Positions 1 through 11,130 are shown, counted from the stretch's first letter. The stretch: 34,651 nucleotides of DNA from Phoronis australis (GCA_002633005.1 NMRA01000276.1:227577-262227); one strand, 5' to 3'. Program-made: numbers and translations. The notes: generated from the sequence alone by a model not told the origin.

Positions 1-886
1 CACTCGAGGGTTCAAATTGGAAGCTCGCGCCGTATGACGTCGTATGACGTAGACGATGCGAGCCTCATTTGCATATATTAGTGACATCTGTTGGTTCAAA
101 AAAGAGGATCGTGCCCGAGTACATGCCTGGGAAGAGGCATCTTTTGGAAGGGTAAAACAAGTCATGTTCAAAGCATCCCAGTGCCATTAATATGAAGTCT
201 TTGGGGACAAAAGTGGTGTCATTTTATAGCTAAAGAGTTAAGCTTTCAAACACAATGCTTGGATTCCAGACTACTTTAACATTTACTTTTGAAATCACCT
301 TTGAAAATACGTTAAAATGCGCTAAAACAGTTGTCCCTTCCTGGTTATCTCTTCCTGATTTAAGTAATAAAACATAAGCAAGTAAACTGCAACGCATAGT
401 ACGATCCAAATCCGTGACATAGGGTATATCACCCACTTATGGCTTTTTGTCTGGTCTGAAGTGCACTACACTCTTAAGATAGGAGACTGGTTGGTTTTCT
501 CATCGGAATGTGTGAACAAATGAGCTTATGAAAAACTTACGTTCGTTGCACTGTAATCATGATATGAATAAAAGAATGAAAAGAGAAAACAAGATATTGC
601 GGTTTTAATATGGGTGTGCCGTCTATATTCGTCTTTTTATCCGTTTTATTCATAAAACGTACAGTCGGTACGCATCTGCTCGCAAATTTTATAATGAACA
701 CGCGGTTTACTTCGTGGATGGACGGACACAGGTTATCGCTGACCGGTGTTAAGTAGTTTTCGGTGCGACGATAGACTGAAGACTGGTTCGAGTTAATCAC
801 TTTATTAACTTCGGCACCACGTACTCGAGCAAAACGTGCTACGTAATGTCTGTTCTATGCTCCAGCTAGTGCTGCAAAACCTTGAC
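1..886. other. No gene seen
   Basis: This is AT-rich sequence with a 10-bp direct repeat GTATGACGTC/GTATGACGTA near 31-50. Short ORFs on the minus strand (230-436, 537-800) lack recognisable motifs or splice context. It would be 3' intergenic relative to NPAT. Confidence 0.4.
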
Positions 887-1038
887 CAAGGGCAGATCCA
901 GGATTTTGAGTTGGGGGGCGGGGCAGAGTATTAGCCACGAATTTGCCCGTCAGACACTTACACCCCGAATTACCAAATTTAATGAAGAATTTTAGGGAGG
1001 GCCATGGCCCCCTTGGCCCCCCTCTAAATACGCCACTG
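887..1038. mobile_element. Short MITE with CAGTGGCG-type ends
   Basis: The left end CAAGGGCAGATCCAGGATTT and the right end, read on the minus strand, CAGTGGCGTATTTAGAGGGG align as imperfect terminal inverted repeats of about 16 bp. The interior has G-runs (GGGGGGCGGGG) and matching C-runs. About 152 bp with no coding capacity. This class of CAG[TG]GGCG[GT]AT-ended MITE is widespread in animals. Confidence 0.6.
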
Positions 1039-1930
1039 ATGACGTAACGGCTTGTGCGAAACACACAGATTTCGCCCATTGAAAGTATGGGAGTTGGCGG
1101 TCCATGTCTATGGTATCGCCGTACTGCATGCGAAAAGACCTCGAGGCTCGAGTATTATCGACAGCTCAACATGCTAGGAAGTCAGTGCAGTCACCATGTT
1201 CTCAAAAAACCAACACGCTATACAACTTGCAGTATAAATTCCACGGTCCCTTGAATAAGACATTGTCATTCTTTGGAATAACCTGGCAAAAACAGATGTT
1301 CCCTTCCTTCAGAAGCTACTTTCGAAATGAAGCAAGTTTTCCGAGTTTGTAGCTCAACTTTTTTGTCTAAAACAATGATTTTACAATATTTTTTTTTAAT
1401 TTCTAACTTTAAAATCTTCCTCGTTCGTTACGACTACAAATCGGCGTATTTATTGAGAAACGAGCGAATTAATCTCTTTTGAATTTGCGTATTTTGCCTG
1501 GCCGTGCGTACATGCGTACTGGAGGTTTGATTTCTGTACGAATCCACATTTATTTTTTGCGTATGGGTACACATGTCTGTGGATGGTTCTCAATGTTGCT
1601 CACTCAAACGAGAGATGTTTGGTGTGTGCTGGATGGTTCTTATTGTTGCTTGAAACAAAGTTCAACAAGTTTGTTTGTCATTCTATTCCCCATGCTGGCT
1701 TGTCATTTTACACCCAAGCTTAATCTCGACCAATTACAAGTTGGCTATTCTTTCTAAAGCCAGCCGCACACCTTGTCATCTGAGTAAGGAACAGTTTGTT
1801 TTTTCTAATGCCAGCCACACACGTAAATAATTACCATGATTAAGACAATCGATTATAACACCACTCCAGTCAAATTGTCTAACTCTTTCTTAAACAAGTC
1901 ATCAAATGTAAAGATTCCATTAACTAATTG
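1039..1930. other. NPAT 3' flank or 3' UTR
   Basis: No plus-strand gene is recognised. The stretch holds two imperfect internal duplications (CTGGATGGTTCT near 1585 and 1632, and a TTCT-TAA-GCCAGCC block near 1750 and 1803) and minus-strand AATAAA sequences at 1549-1554 and 1449-1454. Part of it is probably NPAT 3' UTR. Confidence 0.4.
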
Positions 1931-2017
1931 TTATGTAATTTTATCATCTGCTCCAGAGTCGTAGACTTTGAAAAGGAATTTATCTATGTCCATCTTTGCC
2001 ATCTTCTTGCTCGATTT
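1931..2017 (-). CDS. NPAT: NPAT terminal coding exon, MDIDKFL
   Basis: A very strong acceptor TATTTTTTTCTTTTTCAG is followed in phase 0 by 28 codons and TAA. The peptide is KSSKKMAKMDIDKFLFKVYD then SGADDKIT. Vertebrate NPAT ends KKKKLPSSFPAGMDVDKFLLSLHYDE, so the basic lead-in, M-D-[IV]-D-K-F-L and the terminal position all agree. The exon is only 87 nt and was found by searching for the expected C-terminus. Minus-strand AATAAA sequences occur at 1549-1554 and 1449-1454, about 380-480 nt downstream, as possible polyadenylation signals. Confidence 0.82.
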   Translation of the reverse strand, partial: KSSKKMAKMDIDKFLFKVYDSGADDKIT

Positions 2018-2147
2018 CTGAAAAAGAAAAAAATACTAAGTAAGATTCACAATGAACACTGCATCAGTGAATACATATCATTTCAAAATGCTGAAAGTAT
2101 ATTGCAACCTCCAAATCTTCTTGAAGAGCAGCCTGGGACACACTGTC

Positions 2148-2330
2148 ACAACCAGAGCAATGCAGAGCTTTGAAATGTGCCCAGGAATGCACTGTTTCAA
2201 GATGTGTTTATTTGTATCACAAAAATAGCCACTAGATAATACGAATCCATCCGAAAACTGGTATATGTCTATTTACCAAATTTCATTAAAATCAATCACC
2301 GATGACATTTAACAGAGTGTTATGGCTACT
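2148..2330. repeat. Diverged fragment of the CTCF-core repeat family
   Basis: It carries a degraded head (AGAGCAATGCAGAGCTTTG) and one monomer with GCCACTAGATAAT and ACGAATCCATCCGAAAAC followed by CCAAATTTCATTAAAATC. It lies in the intron between the last two NPAT exons. Confidence 0.7.
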
Positions 2331-2999
2331 TGCAGCAGATCCCTGTAAAGATGGTTAGGTGGGAACTCGTTTTGCATACATGAAACGCTCAGTGATTTTT
2401 TATTATTTTTTTAAAGGAAAGAATGCAGCAAGCACATCGACAAATTGAAACGCAATGCTTGTACTGCCAAAATAACAAATACTGGATGAACAAAATATTA
2501 ACAAATATTAACCAGTTACCGCCCGCTGTTGACAAAGGGAGTGACACCTGCCAATAACTCCAATGACATTGAAGTTAAGTGTTCCCATTATGCCAAAGAG
2601 TCCACACTTCACTGTTAAATGCACAGCTTAACTTCAGATTTGACTAGCGTTGTTAACTTCGATAAAAGGCCGAAGTTAAGTGTTCTCACTGACTGAAGCT
2701 TCGGAGGTAGTGGGAAAGGCCTTTTAGTGAAGCATGCTGTACATGCCCAAGTTAACTTGTTTTTAAGTTGACAGAACTAACTTCAATTCTTCACTCAAAA
2801 GCAGACTCCATGTTAATATTTCTGTACTAGAATGACCCATTCTAATATTTACGTGAAGTTCTTCATATGAATTGTCAAGACAAGAACTCAAGCTGTTTCC
2901 CATACTCAGAAAGGTTAAGCCATGGCATACTTTATTCATTTACAACTCCAGATTTCAGTGAAACTGAATTCTTCTCTCAAAAGCCATGTGAGAAGCACA
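2331..2999. other. Intron, GAAGTTAAGTGTTC motif in both orientations
   Basis: GAAGTTAAGTGTTC occurs twice directly (2571 and 2682), with CTTAACTTC in the opposite orientation nearby, suggesting a small foldback repeat. No exon was recognised. Confidence 0.35.
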
Positions 3000-3005
3000 A
3001 TTTAC

Positions 3006-4255
3006 CTTTTTGGTTTTCTTAAGAGTCTTTTCTTCTCGTTTTCTCATCCGTTTTCTTGCAGGCATCTTGAACACTTTAGCATTTTCAATCCGTCTTTTCT
3101 TTGCCAAACAGTTGGTTTCCTCCATCAAACTGTCCCCAGACGATGACAGATTAACTAAGGCTTCTGCAACATCACCAACTAACCCAGAGCATGACTTACT
3201 GCTCACATCTAATTCTCCAGTTCTCTCACTCAATCCATTGCTCTCTTTCTTAGAAACAGCTTCAACAGACACGGCTGAGTTTTCAGAAATAGTCTGTGCA
3301 CATGTTATTTTATTTTCAGTTAAACTACCAACAGCTGTTACAGGCACAATTTCACCCTTGTGCACTCTTGGATCAACAATTTCAACTTGCCCGTCTTCGC
3401 CAAGCGTGACCAAGACCAGCTCATCACTGATGTTTCCCTTATCCAACTCGGTCTTTGTTGGACTGCATTCCAATTTCTGACCTGGCGTCAATGGCAGTTC
3501 TGACCTAGGGTCACAGTTTCCGCCTGATGACAAAACAATTTCAGTTGTGTACGGACTGTTCTCAAAATATACAACTTTCCTAATGGCGCCGTCGGAGTTT
3601 ACATCATCGGTGTCTGAAGACGCAGATGTCTTGTAACTCATTGCTTTCAGTTCCAGAACAGGAGATGTTACTTGTTTATTCAGATGCTCAGATTTTTTAT
3701 CTGTCTTGTTCATAGTGACCTGGGCAGATCTTTCAGGGCCTCCACCGTTTGTGCAAGACTTATGACTCCTTTTAACATTTGTTGCCTTTAGTTTTTCAAT
3801 TTCTGTAAAAATATTGAAATTGTTCTTACTTTGTGCAGATTTACCTTCAAATGTTAGAGATCTCACATGACCTGTAGTATTTTCATTATTTTCATCATTT
3901 TCATCATTTCCGTTCCAGTTTGAGCCTTCCTCTTCGGTAACACCAAAATAAGAAGCAGATGTCTTCTTGGCAACATCCCTGAGAGAAAGCAAGGATGGGT
4001 GAGCAGCAGTTCCCTTACTACAAACTGAACTTGGCTGAGCCTTCTTCCTCTGATGCTTCGTATTAGGCAGCTTGGCTGGTTGTTGCATACCAGTACTAGA
4101 TCTACTTGACGTTGTACACACTGTGGCAGTGCTTTTGTTCCACGCCTGGGAAGCAGTTTGTAACAGTTTAAGACTGCTAGCATCAATAGTTGCTAACTTG
4201 GCAGAGCCAGGGCAGAGCTTTTCTGGCGATGCGATCTGCAGCAGATTTTTCAGGC
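3006..4255 (-). CDS. NPAT: NPAT large C-terminal exon with nuclear localisation signal
   Basis: The acceptor is ACTTTTATCACTTCAG and the donor AAAAG|GTAAAT. The exon is 1250 nt, phase 1 in and 0 out, with 416 full codons. Features in order: an Ala/Ser-rich start; an acidic run NGNDENDENNENTTG; TSASSDTDDVNSDG; RKVVYFENS; a CDK-type SPTK site in LECSPTKTELD; an acidic middle; and a C-terminal basic cluster AKKRRIENAKVF...RKRMRKREEKTLKKTKK. The last matches the KKRKIEELDE...KKKKIKKKK region of vertebrate NPAT just before its final residues. The frame stays open upstream to about 4439 through a duplicated 63-bp block, so an upstream acceptor (e.g. GACAG at 4415) is possible but breaks phase with the exon at 6562. 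Confidence 0.8.
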
Positions 4256-4275
4256 CTGAAGTGATAAAAGTAGCT

Positions 4276-4403
4276 AACTTACAACTGACAATCGTGGACA
4301 TCTTACAGGAACCAATCACACGAGTCAGTCCATTTCTCAACTTACAACTGACAATCGTGGACATCTTACAGGAACCAATCACACGAGTCAGTCCATTTCT
4401 CAA
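4276..4403. repeat. 63-bp perfect tandem duplication, two copies
   Basis: The second copy starts 63 bp after the first (4276 and 4339) with no mismatch seen. Since 63 is divisible by three, the minus-strand frame stays open through both copies (21 residues repeated). It lies just upstream of the preferred acceptor of the large NPAT exon. Confidence 0.85.
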
Positions 4404-4559
4404 AAGCTTAGCACTGTCTTCCATACACACACAACTTTACAAGAGCAACTAGAAGGATTGATAAGCACTCACCGTGTGAATTGCATATAGCACAGATACA
4501 ATGAATGACCAGTATTTTAAACAATCTCACTAAAGGGAGCAATGATAATGAACTTAAAA

Positions 4560-5460
4560 TAGCAACTAAGGGGTGCAAAGCAAGCCACCAATGCTTCCCT
4601 CAATAGCAGCAAACCTGCCAACTTTCATCATGAGGTTTGGTCGACAGACAGGGAGATGCCAAAAAAAACCCAATAAAAATGGCCAATAGGTGTCACAGAA
4701 TACATCAAATTCATCTGAAAACGAGAAAGTAACTTCATCTCCTCAATAGATAGTAACCTATGTATCGTGTTTTGTTAAAATCAACAGACTCCAAAGATAT
4801 AAAGGCAAAGATATAAAATAAAATTGCCATTAGGTACACACTGGTACTCCAATTTGTCTAAAAACTTGCTCATGACGTCCCAACAATAAACATATTCACA
4901 AAATTGCACAAACTTCCACCCAGAGGTAATGGAGATACAGCAGCGGACGCCAGATGTACGGCAGCAGACGCCAGATGTACGGACAAAGACAGGGTGATAG
5001 CATAATGCACACACACATAAATATGAGAGTGCACAAAAATCTGTCAAGGAACTCTAAAATGGGAAAAATAAAATTACCACTAGGTAGTCTGAAAGTCACC
5101 GTGATTCCTTCTCTCCTTCATAGATATTCCCCGTCAAATGTAACAAAGATACTGCAGAGGGTTAAGGAGATATAGTTAGACACAAAAAGCAACTGCCACT
5201 AGGAGATGCCACAGCAGTCATCTAAAAATCATCCTCTTCACAGTAAGAACACAAGTGCCAAATTTCATAATCATCCTCGAAAATAGTAAAAATGGCCACT
5301 AGGTGGTGTAAAACATGTCAAATCCATCAGAAGCAGGACAGTGGTGCCAAGTAAAAATTCATGAAAATCAATGAAGGAACAACAAAGATCCATTTTGTTA
5401 AACACAAAGTGCCATTTGTTTTTAAATGATAGATGAATGCAGCTCTAATTGGTGACAGGC
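4560..5460. repeat. Diverged copies of the CTCF-core repeat family
   Basis: Several eroded monomers are present: GGCCAATAGGTGTCAC (4680), GCCATTAGGTACAC (4828), ACCACTAGGTAGTC (5076) and GGCCACTAGGTGGTG (5292). The family's 3' end is recognisable at about 4935-5040 (CAGCGGACGCCAGA, then CATAAATATGAGAGTGC). The orientation matches the other copies. All of this lies in an NPAT intron. Confidence 0.7.
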
Positions 5461-5654
5461 TGATCTTGCGTTAGGCACTAGTTGATGTAAAAGATGACCT
5501 AAGTTTCAGTGTTTGATAAATAGATAAGCGGGCACAAAAAATTGAACTGTCAACCGAAAAATAATGTACGATGGAAACAGATCCGCTCAGTATAATTAAG
5601 ATCAATCAAAAAATTAAAGCGAGACAGACGCAAAAGAAATTCCCAATAAGTAAC

Positions 5655-5688
5655 ACAGTGACATTCAGATTCATCTGAATGTCACTGT
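5655..5688. repeat. Perfect 34-bp palindrome
   Basis: The arms ACAGTGACATTCAGAT and ATCTGAATGTCACTGT (16 bp each) are separated by TC. No mismatch is present. It is intronic. It could form a tight hairpin in RNA or a cruciform. Confidence 0.9.
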
Positions 5689-6037
5689 CACACTTGCTAT
5701 GCTCCTGTCATGTTTTATGAACATCTCTCTAGTGTTTAGCAGCTAGAAGGGTGGGAAGACAAGAGGTAGATATCAAACAACTAAAATTGCAATTAGGGAG
5801 GAGGCTATAAGTTTGATCCACTAGGAAGAAAGGGGGTGCCACCATGAAAAAGAAAACGTGCCAAATTTCAAGAGCATTAATCAAAAAACTTTGTAGAAAA
5901 ACACAGACATAGAAAATAAAGTCCACGTTATGGGTACGACACTCAGGAAATTGTGCTCTTTGATTGATCATGAAATGCCATGACAACCAATCGATGAGTT
6001 TTTTAAGACAAAGCTGCAGACACCCCTCCGCCCTTAC

Positions 6038-6230
6038 GTCCACCCGCCAGGACACCTACTGGCACTGACGTCCACCCGCCAGGACACCTACTGGCACTGA
6101 CGACCACCCGCCAGGACACCTACTGGCACTGACGTCCACCCGCCAGGACACCTACTGGCACTGACGTCCACCCGCCAGGACACCTACTGGCACTGACGAC
6201 CACCCGCCAGGACACCTACTGGCACTGACG
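6038..6230. repeat. Minisatellite, 32 bp x 6
   Basis: The unit contains CCACCCGCCAGGACACCTAC followed by TGGCACTGACGT. Copies alternate between GACGTCC and GACGACC at one site, so a higher-order pattern is present. It is followed to about 6310 by a degenerate CCCACCCG-rich stretch. It starts about 330 bp after the donor of the exon at 6562. Confidence 0.92.
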
Positions 6231-6561
6231 CCCACTTGTCCAGATGCCCACCCGTCTGGATGTTCACCCACCCAGACGTCCACCCACCCACATGCCCACC
6301 CGCATGCACGCTCACTTTCCTGGATACTGCAAAAATGAAAAAATTTAACGAAGATACAATTTATAGCTGTTACAACCACCGACACATTGCGCTCAGAAAC
6401 CATTAATAAAACAGAGTGCTCAACAGACATTAATTAATTTCTTTTTATTAATTGAAACAAGAATGGAAACAGTATTTTCAGTGTTAACATTGACCAATTG
6501 GAAATCAATGTTTAGAAACTTTTTAATCATAGACTGCGGAAAAATGCGAAAAAGCACAAAC

Positions 6562-6669
6562 CTGGTGACCATGTAGAAAGAGGAAGTTTTGGGGGGCTTT
6601 TAGGAAATGTCTGCTTCAACAGACAAGTCTTTTTAGTGTTCTTAGGAAGTTTGTGTTTTGGCTTGTAGG
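6562..6669 (-). CDS. NPAT: NPAT exon, Lys/Pro-rich
   Basis: A strong acceptor ATATTTATTTTACAG and donor CCAG|GTTTGT enclose 108 nt, phase 1 in and 1 out, with 35 full codons starting YKPKHKLPKNTKKTCLLKQ. It ends PKSPPKLPLSTWSP, with SP sites. No stop falls in this frame, and both flanking phases agree. The donor has the same GTTTGT form as the preceding exon. It was found by eye and would be missed by a simple ORF cut-off. Confidence 0.7.
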
Positions 6670-6726
6670 CTGTAAAATAAATATAAGACCAGAGTTAAGA
6701 TAACTAAGGCTGCAGACTGAAGTACT

Positions 6727-7300
6727 GTGCTAAGGCAACAAGAGCAATGCAGAGCGGTGAAATGCACCCACAACAGCACCGCAAACGTGCTTCTGTGGGC
6801 GTTTTCAATTTCATAAAAATGGCATTAGATGGTGCAGAATGCTTCAAACCCATCCGAGTTGAGAAGGAGGCGCCGACTCTGTAACACACAACTCTTTAAC
6901 TCCTAAGATACAGAGGCAAATGCAAAAAAAAACAATATATACTAGGGGGTACAGCTATAGTCCAACTGGTCTGAAACTAATCGTCATCTGTTGCCATCTC
7001 CATAGGAGCCCATCAGCCAAATTACACAAAGATCCTTCAAACGGTTAAGGAAATAGTCGTAGATGCAAAAAAAGCAAAATTGTCCCTAGGGGTTGCCAGA
7101 ATAGTCAAAACCATCGGTAAATCAACGTCAGACGGATCTTCTGTTCAGGAACACAACCGTCAATTTTCATAGTCCTTTGAGTGGTTTGGCAGATAGAGAG
7201 GCAGAAGTCAAAAACATACACAAAAATGTTTAAACTGCCACCAAGTGGCGCAAACATAAAATCTGTCCGCAATGGGAAGGCATCCACCTGAAGGTAGAAG
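6727..7300. repeat. CTCF-core repeat family, diverged copy with head
   Basis: The head is AACAAGAGCAATGCAGAGCG, then TGCACCCACAACAGCACCGC. Monomers carry GGCATTAGATGGTGCAG (6820) and GCCACCAAGTGGCGCAAAC (7238). The 3' tail is missing. Confidence 0.75.
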
Positions 7301-7787
7301 ATTGCTTCAACAATGCGAGCGACTCAGTATCAAGCTTTCAAACAAAAAGTTAAGTTGTGTTTTCAACAAAGTTTTTACTAAATATATGTGGAAGTGAAAA
7401 CAACATTTAGTTTCAAATATTACAACAAAGGTAGGCAGTGATGTTAAACTTAGTTTTGGTTAATTTTTGAAGTGCCCAACCGCTAATATGTGGAGGAGGA
7501 AGTTCTCATCTCCTGTTGCCAAAATTCTTAATTTTCGAATAACTTTCAAACAATTTCTGGCACAATTGCTTTTCATTTTCTTCACGATTTCCATTACACT
7601 TGTCACTTTTTTCAATTTGGGACAAAAATAATTGCTAAAATTGCCACATTTTTATTTTCCAGAGGCTTATCACATTGTTACAAACGGTCAAAATTTTACA
7701 CAAGAGCAACGCGGAGCATTGAAATGCGCCCACAATTGCACCGCATACGGTATCCTTCTAGGGTTGTTTATTGGTACCATAAAGTGG

Positions 7788-7800
7788 CCAGTAGAGGGCA
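7788..7800 (+). promoter_or_regulatory. CTCF consensus match
   Basis: CCAGTAGAGGGCA, first core of the copy at 7702. Confidence 0.55.
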
Positions 7801-8412
7801 TACTTTGAAAAATGGAAAGGCATGGTCATTGTCTCCTCAATAGGCTAGGGGCAAAATGTGAGTAATCTTCATAATACAAGCACATCCTATACACCAGTTG
7901 CTTAAAGCACCACAGAAACATAGAATTAAAAACAAATTTACCAACATACGAGATTAGCACAGCATTAGAATGCCAGAAACAAATTTCTACTTGGAACTTT
8001 TCCTTCACAGTCACGAAGTAACACAAAGTATACACCTGAAGACCTATGAAAATACAGAGGTCAATGTAAAATACTAAAATTGCCACTAGAGGCAAATACT
8101 AAAATTGCCACTAGAGGCATACCGGTAATCAGAATCATCCTAAAGTCGTCATCGTCCGTTGTCAACATCACATAAATACACTTGCTAAATTTAGTAAAGA
8201 TCCTGCAAACGGTTTGGGAGATACAGCCATGGGCGCAAAAAAACAAAACTGCCACTAGGAGGCGCCACAGTAGTCCAAATCGTCTGAAAATCATTGTCAG
8301 CTGTCTTCCTTATAGTAAGCACATACACGCCAATTTTCACAATCATCCTTTGAGCGGTTTGGTTGATAGAGGGGTGGACGCAAAAATACAGACTCGAAAA
8401 CAGTAAAAATGG

Positions 8413-8425
8413 CCACTAGGTGGCG
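8413..8425 (+). promoter_or_regulatory. CTCF consensus match
   Basis: CCACTAGGTGGCG in the context TGGCCACTAGGTGGCGCAA. Confidence 0.6.
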
Positions 8426-8982
8426 CAAACTACGTCGAATCCATCTGAAAACAGTAGGATAGCGTCATCTCACTAATAGGTGCCTACATACCAAATTTCA
8501 TGAAAATCCGTTCAATACTTTTGAAGATACAAAGGTAAGCGTAAAAAAATAAAATTGCCACTAGGAGGCACACCGGTAGTCGGATCCGTCCGAAAGTTCG
8601 CACATGCCGTCCCATTCATGAATGGAACATATGTGCCAAATTTCATGAACGTATGTCAAAGGGTTTTGGAGATAGAGCAGCGGACGCCGGACGGACGCCA
8701 GACGGATGCCGCCCGGACGGACGGACGGACGGAGATGACGGCATAATGCGTCCACATATAAATATGTGGGCGCATAAAAATGTTGTTGGTAATAGCTACA
8801 CCATACAAAACATGCTAAAAGTAAAGTAAATTTTTCTGAGAAGTTATTTTTGTTGAGAAATTTGACAAAATAAAATTTCACTTGTCTGCCATATTGCGTC
8901 CCAAACTGAAGAACTTTTACTGTATTCTTAAGTGGCTGTATGTCAAATACATGCTGAATGCTACAAAACAAAAACTACAAAC

Positions 8983-9555
8983 CATGCTCATGTTTCATTG
9001 ACTCCACAGGTGTCACTGTACATGTTGCCCCGTCTCCAGTCAAACTCTCTGCCAATGGCTTACTAGCTTTTGAAGACACTTTACATGCAGTTTTCAGGCT
9101 TTCAATCGCTGTTTCAGTAAATGATGATGTTGAATTACTAATTTTTTCTGCACTAGTTACCAGTGCTGCAGTTGACATAATTCTCCTAGCAGTTGATACG
9201 CTTCTGATTGTTGGTGTAATAGCTGGGATTGTCGTCATGGCAACAGATGGTGCCACTAATACACTAACAGTACTATTTGATGAACTCCCGCCATTTAATG
9301 TGGTACTTGCTACTGTCGCAGTTCTTGGTGTAGTTGTTGTTGATGTTGTTGCCATTGTTGATGTTGTTGCTCTTATTGTTCCCACTGACAGTCGTTGGCC
9401 AATAGTTTGCGCACCATCATCTGACTGTTGGGCGACTGGTGAATTATGAACAGTGAAGGAATGTAGCGACACCTGTTGGATGCTAGTGGAAGTGGGTGCT
9501 ATGCTACTCTTGGCAGTCTTTGTGACTAGTTTCCTGGGTTTCTTCCTTTTCTTGG
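8983..9555 (-). CDS. NPAT: NPAT exon, basic then Ser/Thr-rich
   Basis: The acceptor is AATTTCTTCATTGCAG and the donor CATG|GTTTGT. The exon is 573 nt, phase 1 in and 1 out, with 190 full codons. The exon opens with KKRKKPRKLVTKTAK, an apparent nuclear localisation signal, then about 150 residues dominated by Ser, Thr, Ala and Val (TSTMATTSTTTTPRTATVAS and so on), and ends CTVTPVESMKHEH. It has no catalytic domain. Low-complexity Ser/Thr stretches fit an activation or scaffold region. The phase chain 19221, 9555-8983, 6669 is consistent. Confidence 0.75.
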
Positions 9556-9928
9556 CTGCAATGAAGAAATTAGGGAGAAATAATGTGGTTCATGACACAA
9601 TAAGTCAGACAATCACAACCGTCATAAGTGAAAGATCTGTATGCAACTCATGTAGACATAATAACTAACTTCATGTTTACATATTTTGTACTCACTTGTC
9701 TAAGCCATTAACATTTCATTTTCCTAGTTCAAAAACAGTCATACAATCTTGATATTTTAGTGCGACATTTGTCCTTTGTCAAATTGCTGTTGCCCATTGC
9801 TGATGTTTATCATAACCATTCTGACTAGAGATCCGAGTATAAAATGTGAGATGAGGTTAGTATTGTCAGAGGCCAACAGAGATACGTATTATAACCAAGA
9901 GCCCTTCATCCTCCAAAAGTCATGTATA

Positions 9929-10136
9929 CTCTACACAGTGAATACCTGCCTCAACTCTACACAGTGAATACCTGCCTCAACTCTACACAGTGAATACCTG
10001 CCTCAACTCTACACAGTGAATACCTGCCTCAACTCTACACAGTGAATACCTGCCTCAACTCTACACAGTGAATACCTGCCTCAACTCTACACAGTGAATA
10101 CCTGCCTCAACTCTACACAGTGAATACCTGCCTCAA
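9929..10136. repeat. Minisatellite, 26 bp x 8
   Basis: The unit is CTCTACACAGTGAATACCTG followed by CCTCAA. The eight copies are identical as far as I can read, giving exactly 208 bp, which suggests recent expansion. It lies in the large NPAT intron about 370 bp upstream of the exon at 9555. Confidence 0.95.
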
Positions 10137-10679
10137 CGTATGATGCAATCCACCAGCAAATAAGAATTTTAGACCATTTTTAGTAATTACACCCAATGTC
10201 CTTAAAATCTGACTATCAACTTTACAAAAATATGACAGTGAAGAGTTCAGCCAACAAATTAACTGAACGAGGGCAAGTCACTAACAATTAAAGCTCTCCA
10301 CACTAAGTTCACATCCGTGTAACCTTGGTAACATTACTATGCCATATTAAATGAACTGTTGAATGCATTCCAGTCAAAAACACAGTATATGGTTTCTTAA
10401 TAATGACCCAAGTACCATTAGAAAACGGACAATCGCCGCACAAATAAAAAAGTTCATGTTAACTTAACGTTTTGTCTATTTATAAGATATCATCAGGATA
10501 TGTACAGTAGAACAACAAGTGTCGATTATCATTCAAGTCACGTCCATGTGGTGAAATGATAGTGAGAGATACAGGGAAAGTAAGTAGGTAATCACCATAG
10601 TCGTAGGGTCACTGAGCTATGCATGTTATTGAGGGAATCAGTAGCATGCTGGTCCTGAATGGCCAAAGACTCCTTGATG

Positions 10680-10935
10680 CACAGATCAATAATGTTATGA
10701 AATATCTATGCTAAGATAGCGATGAGATGAGATATATCTGTGTTGAGATAGTGATATGATGAGATATATTCATGTTAAAATAGGGATGAGATAAATCTAT
10801 GCTGAGATAGCGATATGATGACATATATCTATGCTGAGATAGCAATATGATGGGATATATCTATGTTAAGATTGCGATATGAGAAATATCAGTGATATAA
10901 TGAGATAAAGCTATGCTAAGAGCCAATGAGATACC
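10680..10935. repeat. Degenerate tandem repeat, about 32 bp
   Basis: Units resemble GATATATCTATGCTGAGATA then GCGATATGATGA, repeated about seven times with substitutions and length changes, so this is an old array. Confidence 0.8.
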
Positions 10936-10944
10936 GTAAACATT

Positions 10945-11130
10945 CGGGTTAATGCCCATGTTCACTTAACTGCCCATCCCCAACTTAAGGTGGATTTCCG
11001 ATTTAAGCGCCCACTGCTCGGTTAAGTGCCCCCCTGTGAGTTTTGAAGATTTCCAGTTAAGCGCCCAACTCTCGGTTAAGCGCCCATCCCCGACTTTTAA
11101 AGAGAAAAGATTTAGCGCCCAGTGATAATG
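10945..11130. repeat. TTAAGCGCCC-motif repeat
   Basis: GGTTAAGYGCCCA-like blocks recur about six times (10948, 10966, 11000, 11021, 11055, 11075). It resembles the subterminal repeats of a DNA-transposon end or MITE. Family unknown. Confidence 0.5.

Larger units (their letters stand above)
7702..8779. repeat. CTCF-core repeat family, near full-length copy
   Basis: Head CAAGAGCAACGCGGAGCATTG; 3' end CCACATATAAATATGTGGGC then GCATAAAAA. The TGCGCCCACA in the head is the exact reverse complement of TGTGGGCGCA at the tail, so the element has inverted ends. In between are about six monomers of 145-165 bp, each opening with a CTCF-like core (7788, 8078, 8103, 8246, 8413, 8555) and then TCGAATCC-like and CCAAATTTCATGAAAATCC-like blocks. 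Before the tail comes a CGGA microsatellite (8680-8730). A 25-bp tandem duplication lies at 8073-8122. Confidence 0.85.

Noticed and set aside
3010-3480. 156-residue plus-strand ORF
   Set aside because: Antisense shadow of the large NPAT exon, which has colinear motif support.
6152-6430. Minus ORF rich in GWV/AGG repeats
   Set aside because: Mostly translation of the 32-bp minisatellite. A possible acceptor near 6330 leads into the array with no downstream exon structure.
8958-9449. 163-residue plus-strand hydrophobic ORF
   Set aside because: It is the complement of the Ser/Thr-rich NPAT exon. Val/Ile/Leu/Ala-rich translation is the expected shadow of ACT/AGC/ACA codons.
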